DNA of 5,284 nucleotides, from NCBI RefSeq assembly GCF_000282995.1, contig NZ_ALEE01000560.1, forward strand, positions 1-5,284, written 5' to 3'. This DNA comes from Melaminivora alkalimesophila. GTDB lineage: Bacteria; Pseudomonadota; Gammaproteobacteria; Burkholderiales; Burkholderiaceae_C. Of this stretch, positions 1 through 5,246 are shown one piece after another. The position numbers were made by a program, and so were the translations under genes. Below the pieces are notes generated by a model. It ran no database searches. It was not told where the DNA came from and worked only from the letters and a program-made list of their open reading frames with translations. Every line of letters begins with the position of its first letter. The stretch's first letter is position 1.

Positions 1-1
1 C

Positions 2-1372
2 CCCTGCGGCTGGCTGGCCGGCACCTTCTGGTGGCTCTACATCTCCATGCACACCTACGGCGGCCTGGCCGCGCCGCTGGCGGCCGCTGCGGTGCTGGCG
101 CTGGCGGCTTTCCTGGGAAGCTACTACGCCGCCGCCTGCGCCGCCTTCCACCGCCTGCGCACGGGCGGGCGCGCGTGGGACGCGCTGCTGTTCGCGGCCG
201 TGTGGCTGCTCGCCGAGCTGGCGCGTGGGCAGTGGTGGACCGGCTTTCCCTGGGGCGCCGGGGGCTACGCCCACGTGGACGGGCCGCTGGCCGTGCTGGC
301 GCGCAGTGTTGGCGTGTATGGCATTGGCTTTGCTGCCGCCGCCGCGGCGATGGGGCTGGCGCAACTGCGCCCGCGCGACCTGGGACGCTGGCGCAGCTGG
401 GCGGTGATGCTCGCCGTGCTGCTGGCCTGGGGGGCGCTCGACTGGCAGCGGGAGTGCGCGCTGCGGGAAGATTGCCGCGCCGCGGCGGGCGCGGTGGATG
501 CCGGCGCGCCCTTCACGCTCGCCCTGCTGCAGGGCAACATCCCGCAGGACGAAAAATTCCAGCCGGGCAGCGGCGTCCCGCTCGCGCTGGGCTGGTACGG
601 CGAGCAGCTGCGCGCCGCCTCGGCGCAACTGGTGGTCGCGCCCGAGACGGCCATTCCGCTGCTGCCCGGCCAGCTCGTGCCCGGTTATCTCGAACGCATC
701 GCGCAGCGCTACACCGCCGGCGACCAGGCCCTCCTGCTGGGCATCCCGCTCGGCAGCTTCGAGGAGGGCTACACCAACTCGGTGCTCGGCTTCGCGGCGG
801 GCCAGGCGCCGCCCTACCGCTACGACAAGCACCACCTGGTGCCTTTCGGGGAGTTCATCCCGCCTTTTTTCCGCTGGTTCACGCAGATGATGCACATCCC
901 GCTCGGCGACTTCGCCCGAGGTGGCGTGGGCCAGCCCTCGCTCGCCTGGCAGGGGCAGCGCCTGGCGCCGAACATCTGTTATGAGGACCTGTTCGGCGAG
1001 GAATTGGCCGCGCGCTTTGCCGACCCGGCCACGGCGCCCACGGTGCTGGTCAATCTGAGCAACATCGGCTGGTTCGGCGACAGCGTCGCCATCGACCAGC
1101 ACCTTTCCATCAGCCGCCTGCGCGCCCTGGAGTTCGAGCGCCCGATGGTGCGCGCCACCAACACCGGCGCCACCGCCGTCATCGACCACCGCGGCCGCGT
1201 CACGCACCGGCTCGCGGGGCACACGCGCGGCGTCCTCGAGGCGCAGGTGCAGGGCCGCACCGGCGCGGTCACGCCCTACGCCTGGTGGGCAGCGCGCGCC
1301 GGCCTGCTGCCCCTGTGGCTGGGCGGTCTTGCCGTGCTGGCCCTGGCCTGGCTCCGCCGCCGCGGACACTGA
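2..1372 (+). CDS. lnt: Apolipoprotein N-acyltransferase, 5'-truncated by window edge
   Basis: Lnt is the inner-membrane enzyme that adds the third acyl chain to the N-terminal cysteine of lipoproteins. The reading frame is open from base 2, before the first Met at 47, and that upstream part (GWLAGTFWWLYIS) already looks like a Lnt membrane helix, so the true start lies outside. About 456 residues are visible against roughly 510 in E. coli Lnt. Counting from the Met at base 47, several N-terminal hydrophobic segments are followed by a nitrilase-type domain (about 155-400). It carries the expected Glu-Lys-Cys triad: E200 in VAPETAIPLLP, K261 in YDKHHLVPFGEF and C311 in PNICYEDLF. A last hydrophobic helix (about 418-436) and a basic RRR tail close the protein. 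The TGA stop is at 1370-1372. The gene lies 172 bases before fabA on the same strand. Family assignment is secure; only the 5' end is missing. Confidence 0.96.
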   Translation, partial: PCGWLAGTFWWLYISMHTYGGLAAPLAAAAVLALAAFLGSYYAAACAAFHRLRTGGRAWDALLFAAVWLLAELARGQWWTGFPWGAGGYAHVDGPLAVLARSVGVYGIGFAAAAAAMGLAQLRPRDLGRWRSWAVMLAVLLAWGALDWQRECALREDCRAAAGAVDAGAPFTLALLQGNIPQDEKFQPGSGVPLALGWYGEQLRAASAQLVVAPETAIPLLPGQLVPGYLERIAQRYTAGDQALLLGIPLGSFEEGYTNSVLGFAAGQAPPYRYDKHHLVPFGEFIPPFFRWFTQMMHIPLGDFARGGVGQPSLAWQGQRLAPNICYEDLFGEELAARFADPATAPTVLVNLSNIGWFGDSVAIDQHLSISRLRALEFERPMVRATNTGATAVIDHRGRVTHRLAGHTRGVLEAQVQGRTGAVTPYAWWAARAGLLPLWLGGLAVLALAWLRRRGH

Positions 1373-1544
1373 AGGGCAGGAGACGCCACGCGCCCAGGCG
1401 CCGGGCACGGCCGAGCTTGCCCTTGCGCAACGCTCAGGCGGCCCGGACCCTGGATAATGGACCCTTTCGACGAGGGGGTGGCCGCCTCGCGCCGGGCCCG
1501 CGCCCATGCCTGCCCCCAACCCCTACCCGCACCACCGACAGACA

Positions 1545-2072
1545 ATGGCTGAATCCTTCTCGTACGAACAACTGATCGCCTCCGGTGAAGGCCGGTTGTT
1601 CGCCCCGGACAGCGGGCGCCTGCCCCTGCCCCCCATGCTGATGTTCGACCGCATCACGCACATCGACAGCGACGGCGGTGCGCACGGCCTGGGCAGGATC
1701 GTGGCCGAGCTGGACGTGAAGCCGGGCCTGTGGTTCTTCGAGTGCCACTTCCAGGGCGACCCGGTCATGCCCGGCTGCCTGGGGCTGGACGCCATGTGGC
1801 AATTGATCGGTTTCTACCTGACGTGGCTGCGCCTGCCCGGCCGGGGGCGCGCCCTGGGCGCGGGCGAGGTCAAGTTCACCGGCGAAGTCGGCCCCGACGT
1901 CAAGCTCGTGACCTACGAGATCGACATCAAGCGTGTGATCAAACGCAAGCTGAACATGGCCATCGGCGACGCGCGCCTGCTCGCCGACGGCAAGGAAATC
2001 TACGTGGCCAATGACCTGCGCGTGGGCCTGTTCCTGCGCGAGGAAGGAAAGACGGAAGCAGCAGCGACATGA
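1545..2072 (+). CDS. fabA: 3-hydroxydecanoyl-[ACP] dehydratase/isomerase FabA
   Basis: FabA dehydrates 3-hydroxydecanoyl-ACP and isomerises trans-2- to cis-3-decenoyl-ACP, the branch point of anaerobic unsaturated fatty-acid synthesis in the cytoplasm. The 175-residue product matches the usual length (E. coli 172). It has the hot-dog-fold signature around the active site: H68 in [14 protein letters not shown] and D82 in CLGLDAMWQ, then [13 protein letters not shown] and a DLRVGLF end typical of the family. I chose the ATG at 1545 because [16 protein letters not shown] aligns with FabA N-termini. An in-frame ATG at 1506 would add 13 Pro/His-rich residues foreign to the family. Neither start has a convincing Shine-Dalgarno sequence. 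The TGA at 2070-2072 overlaps the fabB ATG (ATGA), which indicates an operon with translational coupling. FabZ is excluded by the length and the FabA-type motifs. Confidence 0.97.
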   Translation: MAESFSYEQLIASGEGRLFAPDSGRLPLPPMLMFDRITHIDSDGGAHGLGRIVAELDVKPGLWFFECHFQGDPVMPGCLGLDAMWQLIGFYLTWLRLPGRGRALGAGEVKFTGEVGPDVKLVTYEIDIKRVIKRKLNMAIGDARLLADGKEIYVANDLRVGLFLREEGKTEAAAT

Positions 2073-3322
2073 GCAGCAGCACCATCAGCAGCAACCGCAA
2101 CGGCCGGCGCCGGGTGGTGATCACCGGCGCGGGCATCGTCTCTTGCATCGGCAACGACTTGGCGACGGTGGAGCAATCCCTGCGCGAGGGCCGCTCGGGC
2201 ATCCGCGCCGTGCCGAAGTTTGCCGAGCTGGGCATGCGCAGCCAGGTGGGCGGCACGCCCGAGATCGACCTGGAGGCGCGCATCGACCGGAAGCAGTTGC
2301 GCTTCATGGGCGACGCGGCCGCCTACGCGCAGATCGCGCTGGAAGACGCCATTGCCCAGTCGGGTCTCGCGCCCGAGCAGATCAGCCACCCGCGCACCGG
2401 CCTGCTCATGGGCTCGGGCGGCGGCTCGCCGGAAAACCAGATCGAGGCGGCCGACACGCTGCGCGAGAAGGGCATCCGCCGCGTCGGGCCGTACCAGGTC
2501 ACGCGCTGCATGAGCTCGACGGTTTCCGCGTGCCTCGCGACCAACTTCAAGGTCAAGGGCATCAACTACTCCATCACCTCGGCCTGCTCCACCTCGGCGC
2601 ACTGCATCGGCGCCGCGGCGCAGCAGATCGCGTGGGGCATGCAGGACGTGATGTTCGCCGGCGGAGGCGAGGAAATGTCCTGGGGCATGGCGCTGCTGTT
2701 CGACGGCATGGGCGCGATGTCCAGCAAGTACAACGCCACGCCCGAGCGCGCCTCGCGCGCCTACGACGCGAACCGCGACGGCTTCGTCATCGCCGGCGGC
2801 GGCGGTGCGGTGGTGCTGGAGAGCCTGGAGCACGCTATAGGAAGAGGCGCGACCATCCTGGCCGAGGTGGTGGGCTTTGGCGCCACCAGCGATGGCGAGG
2901 ACATGGTGGCGCCGTCGGGCGAGGGCGCCGTGGCCTGTATGCGCCAGGCCATCGAGGGGCTGGATGGGCCGATCGACTACATCAACACGCATGGCACCTC
3001 GACGCCTGTGGGCGACATGCAGGAAGTGCGGGCCATGCGGCAGGTGTTTGGCGATGCGGTGCCGCCGTTTTCCTCGACCAAGTCGCTGACCGGGCATTCG
3101 CTGGGCGCCACGGGCGTGCAGGAGGCGATTTATTGCCTCATCATGCTGCAGAAGGGCTTCATCGCCGGGTCGATCAATGTGGAAACGCCGGATCCGGAAC
3201 TGGGCGACATGCCGCTGGTGACCCAGACGCGCGACGCGCAGTTGACGCAGGTGCTGTCCAACAGCTTTGGCTTTGGCGGGACGAATGCGTCGCTGGTGCT
3301 CAGGCGGTGGGATGGGGTCTGA
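2069..3322 (+). CDS. fabB: 3-oxoacyl-[ACP] synthase I FabB
   Basis: FabB is the condensing enzyme (KAS I) that elongates the cis-3-decenoyl-ACP made by FabA, so the pair together commits carbon to unsaturated fatty acids. The 417-residue product has the thiolase fold and the Cys-His-His triad: C173 in [13 protein letters not shown]308 in [11 protein letters not shown] and H343 in [13 protein letters not shown], with the conserved K338. The glycine-rich C-terminal motif [14 protein letters not shown] is intact. About 12 N-terminal residues (Ser/Asn/Arg-rich) precede the first beta strand [12 protein letters not shown]. The ATG at 2069 overlaps the fabA stop and has a GGAAG element at 2054-2058, ten bases upstream, so it is the likely start. 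The adjacent fabA and the [13 protein letters not shown] segment favour KAS I over KAS II (FabF). A strong hairpin terminator follows the stop. Confidence 0.95.
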   Translation: MSSSTISSNRNGRRRVVITGAGIVSCIGNDLATVEQSLREGRSGIRAVPKFAELGMRSQVGGTPEIDLEARIDRKQLRFMGDAAAYAQIALEDAIAQSGLAPEQISHPRTGLLMGSGGGSPENQIEAADTLREKGIRRVGPYQVTRCMSSTVSACLATNFKVKGINYSITSACSTSAHCIGAAAQQIAWGMQDVMFAGGGEEMSWGMALLFDGMGAMSSKYNATPERASRAYDANRDGFVIAGGGGAVVLESLEHAIGRGATILAEVVGFGATSDGEDMVAPSGEGAVACMRQAIEGLDGPIDYINTHGTSTPVGDMQEVRAMRQVFGDAVPPFSSTKSLTGHSLGATGVQEAIYCLIMLQKGFIAGSINVETPDPELGDMPLVTQTRDAQLTQVLSNSFGFGGTNASLVLRRWDGV

Positions 3323-3334
3323 TCGCTGATCGGA

Positions 3335-3344
3335 TAACCGGTTA
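3335..3344. repeat. Perfect 10-bp palindrome TAACCGGTTA between fabB and its terminator
   Basis: TAACCGGTTA is a perfect palindrome 12 bases after the fabB stop and 5 bases before the terminator stem. No known operator matches it. It may be chance, a protein-binding site or a trace of an insertion boundary at the edge of the integron. Confidence 0.35.
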
Positions 3345-3349
3345 CCCGC

Positions 3350-3382
3350 AAAAAGCCGCTCTCATTCAGAAGCGGCTTTTTT
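3350..3382. terminator. Bidirectional intrinsic terminator between fabB and intI
   Basis: A perfect 11-bp stem pairs AAAAAGCCGCT (3350-3360) with AGCGGCTTTTT (3371-3381) around a 10-base loop, with one more T at 3382. The T-run serves fabB on the + strand, and the A-run at 3350-3354 gives U residues on the minus strand. It should therefore also end transcripts of the convergent integrase gene, whose stop lies 22 bases to the right. Confidence 0.9.
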
Positions 3383-3403
3383 GTTCGTGGAATTTTTGTT
3401 TCT

Positions 3404-4396
3404 TTAAAGTGCATCCAGTGGGCTCAAGATGCCGCGCCCACCCTTGTTCAATACGTGGGTGTAAATCATGGTGGTGCTAACGTCCGCATGGCCCAGCAAT
3501 TCCTGCACCGTGCGGATGTCGTAGCCCGATTGCAGCAGGTGTGTGGCAAAAGAATGGCGCAATACATGTGGTGAAACCGGTTTATCGATCTGCGCCAGTT
3601 TTCCTGCCTCGCGTACTGCGCGCTGTACCGACTCAGGATAAACGTGATGGCGTCGCTCCAGCAATTCACCAGTGCGCGCATCCGGGCGCGGATCGATGGA
3701 GCGCACGGGTGAGGGAAACACCCACTGCCAGGCCCAGGCTTTGTCGGCATTCGGGTATTTCACCGCCAGCGCGTGCGGCAGATGTACCCGGCCCAGCCCG
3801 GCAGCCAAATCTTTCTGATGCAGTGCTTGTGCCTTATGCAGTTGTGCCTGCAGTGGCTCGATCAGGTTTTCTGGCAGGACGGTCACCCGGTCTTTGCCGC
3901 CCTTGCCCTCGCGAATGATGATCTCGCGCCGCGTGAACTCCACATCTTTTACGCGCAGGCGCAGCGCTTCCATCAATCTCATGCCGGTGCCGTAGAGCAA
4001 ACGGGCAATCAAGCCCATCGCGGCGTTGTCCATGTGCATGAGCAGCGCTCGCACCTCGCTGGGGGTCAGCACCACTGGCAGCCGCTGCGGGCGCTTGGCC
4101 TGTACAACCTCATCGAGCCAAGGGAGATTGATGGCCAACACCTGCTTGTAGAGATACAGGATCGCCGCCTTGGCTTGGTTCTGCGTGGAAGCCGACACTT
4201 GTCGATCTACCGCGAGGTGGGTCAAGAACGCCTCCACCTCGGGCGCACCCATCTCTTGTGGATGGCGTTTTTTGTGATACAAGATGAAACGTCGAACCCA
4301 GTCGAGGTACGCCTGTTCAGTCCGGATGCTGTAGTGACGCGTGCGCAGATGGTCGCGCATGCGATCCAGGAGCTTTGGAGGTTGGGTGGGCGGCAC
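3404..4396 (-). CDS. intI: Integron integrase IntI (tyrosine recombinase)
   Basis: This site-specific tyrosine recombinase inserts and excises gene cassettes by acting on attI and on folded single-stranded attC hairpins. The 330-residue protein has an N-terminal SAM-like core-binding domain (about 8-98, with [18 protein letters not shown]) and a catalytic domain. The full active-site set is present: R140 in [14 protein letters not shown]165 in [10 protein letters not shown]277 and R280 in [15 protein letters not shown]303 in LLGHADVS and nucleophile Y312 in MIYTHV. The insert that separates IntI from XerC/D is intact at about 196-229 ([19 protein letters not shown]). The end SPLDAL matches the IntI1 family end. 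The only usable start in frame is GTG at 4394-4396; an upstream TAA at 4452-4454 (minus strand) blocks any longer form. It resembles IntI1 but differs at many positions, so it is not class 1. It converges on fabB and faces away from the cassettes. No frameshift is seen, so it is probably functional. Confidence 0.95.
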   Translation of the reverse strand: MPPTQPPKLLDRMRDHLRTRHYSIRTEQAYLDWVRRFILYHKKRHPQEMGAPEVEAFLTHLAVDRQVSASTQNQAKAAILYLYKQVLAINLPWLDEVVQAKRPQRLPVVLTPSEVRALLMHMDNAAMGLIARLLYGTGMRLMEALRLRVKDVEFTRREIIIREGKGGKDRVTVLPENLIEPLQAQLHKAQALHQKDLAAGLGRVHLPHALAVKYPNADKAWAWQWVFPSPVRSIDPRPDARTGELLERRHHVYPESVQRAVREAGKLAQIDKPVSPHVLRHSFATHLLQSGYDIRTVQELLGHADVSTTMIYTHVLNKGGRGILSPLDAL

Positions 4397-4401
4397 GGAA
4401 A

Positions 4402-4414
4402 GGTCTCTTCTCTT
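4402..4414 (-). promoter_or_regulatory. Ribosome binding region of intI
   Basis: On the minus strand the purine-rich run AAGAGAAGAGACC ends five bases before the GTG start at 4396. Its AGAGA element is spaced suitably for ribosome binding. It supports the GTG as the true start, since no ATG is available upstream in frame. The match to the Shine-Dalgarno consensus is moderate. Confidence 0.5.
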
Positions 4415-4444
4415 GATATGGTGGAGCGGAACACCATCCGCGAA

Positions 4445-4472
4445 ATTTTAGGTTTGCCTAAATGAGTGACAA
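4445..4472 (-). promoter_or_regulatory. Integrase promoter PintI (sigma-70 type)
   Basis: On the minus strand, TTGTCA (4472-4467; 5 of 6 matches to TTGACA) is followed by a 16-base spacer and TAAAAT (4450-4445; 5 of 6 matches to TATAAT). Transcription would begin near 4438, leaving a leader of about 40 bases before the intI GTG. A perfect inverted repeat lies across the spacer and -10, suggesting repression. No LexA box of the CTGT-N8-ACAG type is seen in the intI-attI interval. Confidence 0.7.
4447..4462. promoter_or_regulatory. Inverted repeat TTTAGG-N4-CCTAAA over PintI, candidate operator
   Basis: The 16-base sequence TTTAGGTTTGCCTAAA has perfect 6-bp arms around TTTG. It overlaps four bases of the -10 box and most of the spacer of PintI, where a bound protein would block RNA polymerase. 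The arms resemble neither the proteobacterial LexA consensus nor an exact GTTRRRY integrase core site. The regulator is unknown: it could be a LexA variant, IntI itself or a host factor. Confidence 0.5.
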
Positions 4473-4542
4473 GTCCGTGTTTACGAGGAGGCTGGCCGGC
4501 GGCGCCAGATGTTATTGTGCAAGATGACGCCTGCTGGGTGTC

Positions 4543-4560
4543 GTCTAATTCTAGTTAGAG
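4543..4560. other. attI: Candidate attI recombination site (inverted core boxes)
   Basis: GTCTAAT (4543-4549) and GTTAGAG (4554-4560) form an inverted pair, with TCTAA facing TTAGA, as expected for the L and R integrase-binding boxes around an integron crossover point. GTTAGAG fits the GTTRRRY core except in the last base. Crossover is expected between G4554 and T4555. The site lies on the far side of the intI promoter from intI and directly before the first cassette. The accessory part of attI probably extends left towards 4490, where a GC-rich CTGGC/GCCAG hairpin (4492-4508) sits, but I cannot identify direct repeats. Confidence 0.65.
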
Positions 4561-4562
4561 GG
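4557..4562 (+). promoter_or_regulatory. Shine-Dalgarno AGAGGG of cassette 1, formed partly by the attI/attC core
   Basis: AGAGGG lies eight bases before the GTG at 4571, a good spacing. Its first four bases belong to the core box GTTAGAG. The other GTG in frame (4562) overlaps this element and would have no ribosome site of its own, so 4571 is preferred as the start. Confidence 0.6.
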
Positions 4563-4570
4563 TGAATTAC

Positions 4571-4777
4571 GTGAAAAAAAGTGAAATAATTTCCTACATA
4601 TCACTTGTTATAGCGAGCGCAGCCACATACGGAGTGCATTATTTTTTTCCAGACCTCGACTGGTATTTCCTGGTGCCGTTTTTCTTGGTAACGCTTGGAG
4701 GCCTCTACTCGGGTCTGCTAAAAGATGAGGCTAACAAAAGAATCGTAGACAAGCCAACTGAGGAAAACAACCCATGA
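4571..4777 (+). CDS. Small two-helix membrane protein of unknown function (cassette 1)
   Basis: I do not recognise this 68-residue product. It starts MKKSEIIS and has two hydrophobic stretches, about residues 8-26 (ending ATYGVHYFF) and 33-50 (YFLVPFFLVTLGGLYSGLL). The PDLDW turn between them is short, so a helical hairpin in the inner membrane is likely. The C-terminal 18 residues (KDEANKRIVDKPTEENNP) are charged and hydrophilic. By the positive-inside rule the lysines at the N-terminus and in the tail suggest both ends are cytoplasmic. The start is GTG at 4571, chosen by the AGAGGG element; a GTG at 4562 would add three residues. The AT-rich composition (21/60 G+C in 4561-4620) is unlike the host genes and points to acquisition. 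It is too short and lacks the motifs for an SMR efflux pump. Expression would depend on an integron promoter upstream. Confidence 0.75.
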   Translation: MKKSEIISYISLVIASAATYGVHYFFPDLDWYFLVPFFLVTLGGLYSGLLKDEANKRIVDKPTEENNP

Positions 4778-4778
4778 G

Positions 4779-4838
4779 CCCTAACATTACGCTCAAGCGG
4801 ACTGGCGTTCGGCCGGCCGCTTACTTTGGCCGTTAGAA
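4779..4838 (+). repeat. attC: attC site of cassette 1 (complete, 60 bp)
   Basis: The site begins with CCCTAAC (4779-4785, R'') and ends with GTTAGAA (4832-4838, R'); CTAAC and GTTAG pair. Between them AAGCGG (4795-4800) pairs with CCGCTT (4817-4822) and CTGGC (4802-4806) with GCCGG (4812-4816) around the 5-base loop GTTCG. A4801 is left unpaired on the left arm, the extrahelical base (T on the bottom strand) that marks which strand IntI recombines. R'' deviates from RYYYAAC in its first base, and R' from GTTRRRY in its last. The short length is like classic 59-base elements rather than the longer VCR type. Crossover is between G4832 and T4833. Confidence 0.88.
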
Positions 4839-4849
4839 AATCGATGCAT

Positions 4850-5236
4850 ATGCGCAAGACACTTTCCACCATCGTTCCGGTTTTGATGATGACGGCTTGC
4901 ACCACCGGATTTGAGAATCTAATTTTGCATGAAGAAGGTCCAAAACCAAGTCTTGAGCAAACTCGATCTTTTATCTTGCAAGATTTGCATAGAGGTTTAC
5001 GAGATCCTGAAAGTCTAAAGGCATTCTCCATCATATCCGGCCCGGAAATTGTCACCGGCATTACCGCCGGCCGGGCACAGGAAAAAGCCTGGATAGTATG
5101 TGTCGAATACAACGCAAAAAATGTTTACGGTGGATATACAGGTATAAGTACACACGAATATATATTGCGATTTAGCGGAGAGTCTCTTTCGAAAATTTCG
5201 AAGATCAATTGGATAAGTCAGAGTCGTACTTGTTAA
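4850..5236 (+). CDS. Putative lipoprotein of unknown function (cassette 2)
   Basis: I cannot name a function. The 128-residue product has a short basic start (MRK), a hydrophobic stretch and a lipobox-like MTAC, so signal peptidase II would cut before C17. The next residues are Thr-Thr, not Asp, which favours the outer membrane. The mature part has a helical segment (about 34-50), then RDPESLKAFSI, and a core WIVCVEYNAKNVYGGYTG (81-98) followed by a beta-like stretch EYILRFSG. From memory, a DP-E/D-S segment followed by an NAKN-x-aromatic-GGYTG motif recurs in small secreted proteins of unknown role; that recall is unverified. C84 and C128 could form a disulfide. ATG 4850 is chosen because AGAAAA (4835-4840) lies nine bases upstream; ATG 4844 would add two residues. 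Starts inside attC (TTG 4826) are excluded because that sequence belongs to cassette 1. Composition is AT-rich (22/60 G+C in 4921-4980). Confidence 0.75.
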   Translation: MRKTLSTIVPVLMMTACTTGFENLILHEEGPKPSLEQTRSFILQDLHRGLRDPESLKAFSIISGPEIVTGITAGRAQEKAWIVCVEYNAKNVYGGYTGISTHEYILRFSGESLSKISKINWISQSRTC

Positions 5237-5246
5237 GCATTGATCC

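Larger units (their letters stand above)
4555..4832 (+). mobile_element. Integron gene cassette 1
   Basis: The cassette runs from the T after the attI crossover (TTAGAG) to the G of the attC core GTTAGAA, 278 bases in all. It contains one short gene on the + strand and its attC, with almost no spare sequence: the start codon is 16 bases after the junction and the stop is one base before attC. No promoter is seen inside it, as usual for cassettes. Confidence 0.75.

Noticed and set aside
31..984. 317-residue + strand frame overlapping lnt
   Set aside because: It is an Arg/Ala/Gly-rich shadow frame. The lnt frame holds the catalytic triad and conserved motifs.
1372..1424. Inverted repeat AAGGGCA (1372-1378) / TGCCCTT (1418-1424) after lnt, considered as a terminator
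   Set aside because: The arms pair perfectly, but the loop is 39 bases and no T-run follows (GCGCAACG), so an intrinsic terminator is not supported.
1453..1458. GATAAT as a -10 box for a fabA promoter
   Set aside because: It matches 5 of 6 bases of TATAAT, but no -35 lies at 15-19 bases. The nearest TTGCGC (1423-1428) is 24 bases away, and the TG is one base too close for an extended -10.
2000..3097. 365-residue open frame on the minus strand opposite fabB
   Set aside because: It is the mirror of fabB in GC-rich DNA, full of His/Arg/Ala repeats and with no recognisable domain, while fabB has every catalytic motif.
3404..4396. XerC/XerD or phage integrase as identity of the recombinase
   Set aside because: The extra segment with LPHAL, KYPNA and WQWVFPS and the SPLDAL end are specific to integron integrases, and an attC-bearing array lies next to it.
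3773..4465. 230-residue + strand frame opposite intI
   Set aside because: It lies antisense to a well-conserved integrase and shows no family features. It reads as a shadow frame even though it crosses the PintI region.
4705..5112. 135-residue minus-strand frame across attC1 and both cassettes
   Set aside because: It would span a recombination site and two independent cassettes, and the + strand genes have cassette-type starts and stops placed exactly at the attC boundaries.
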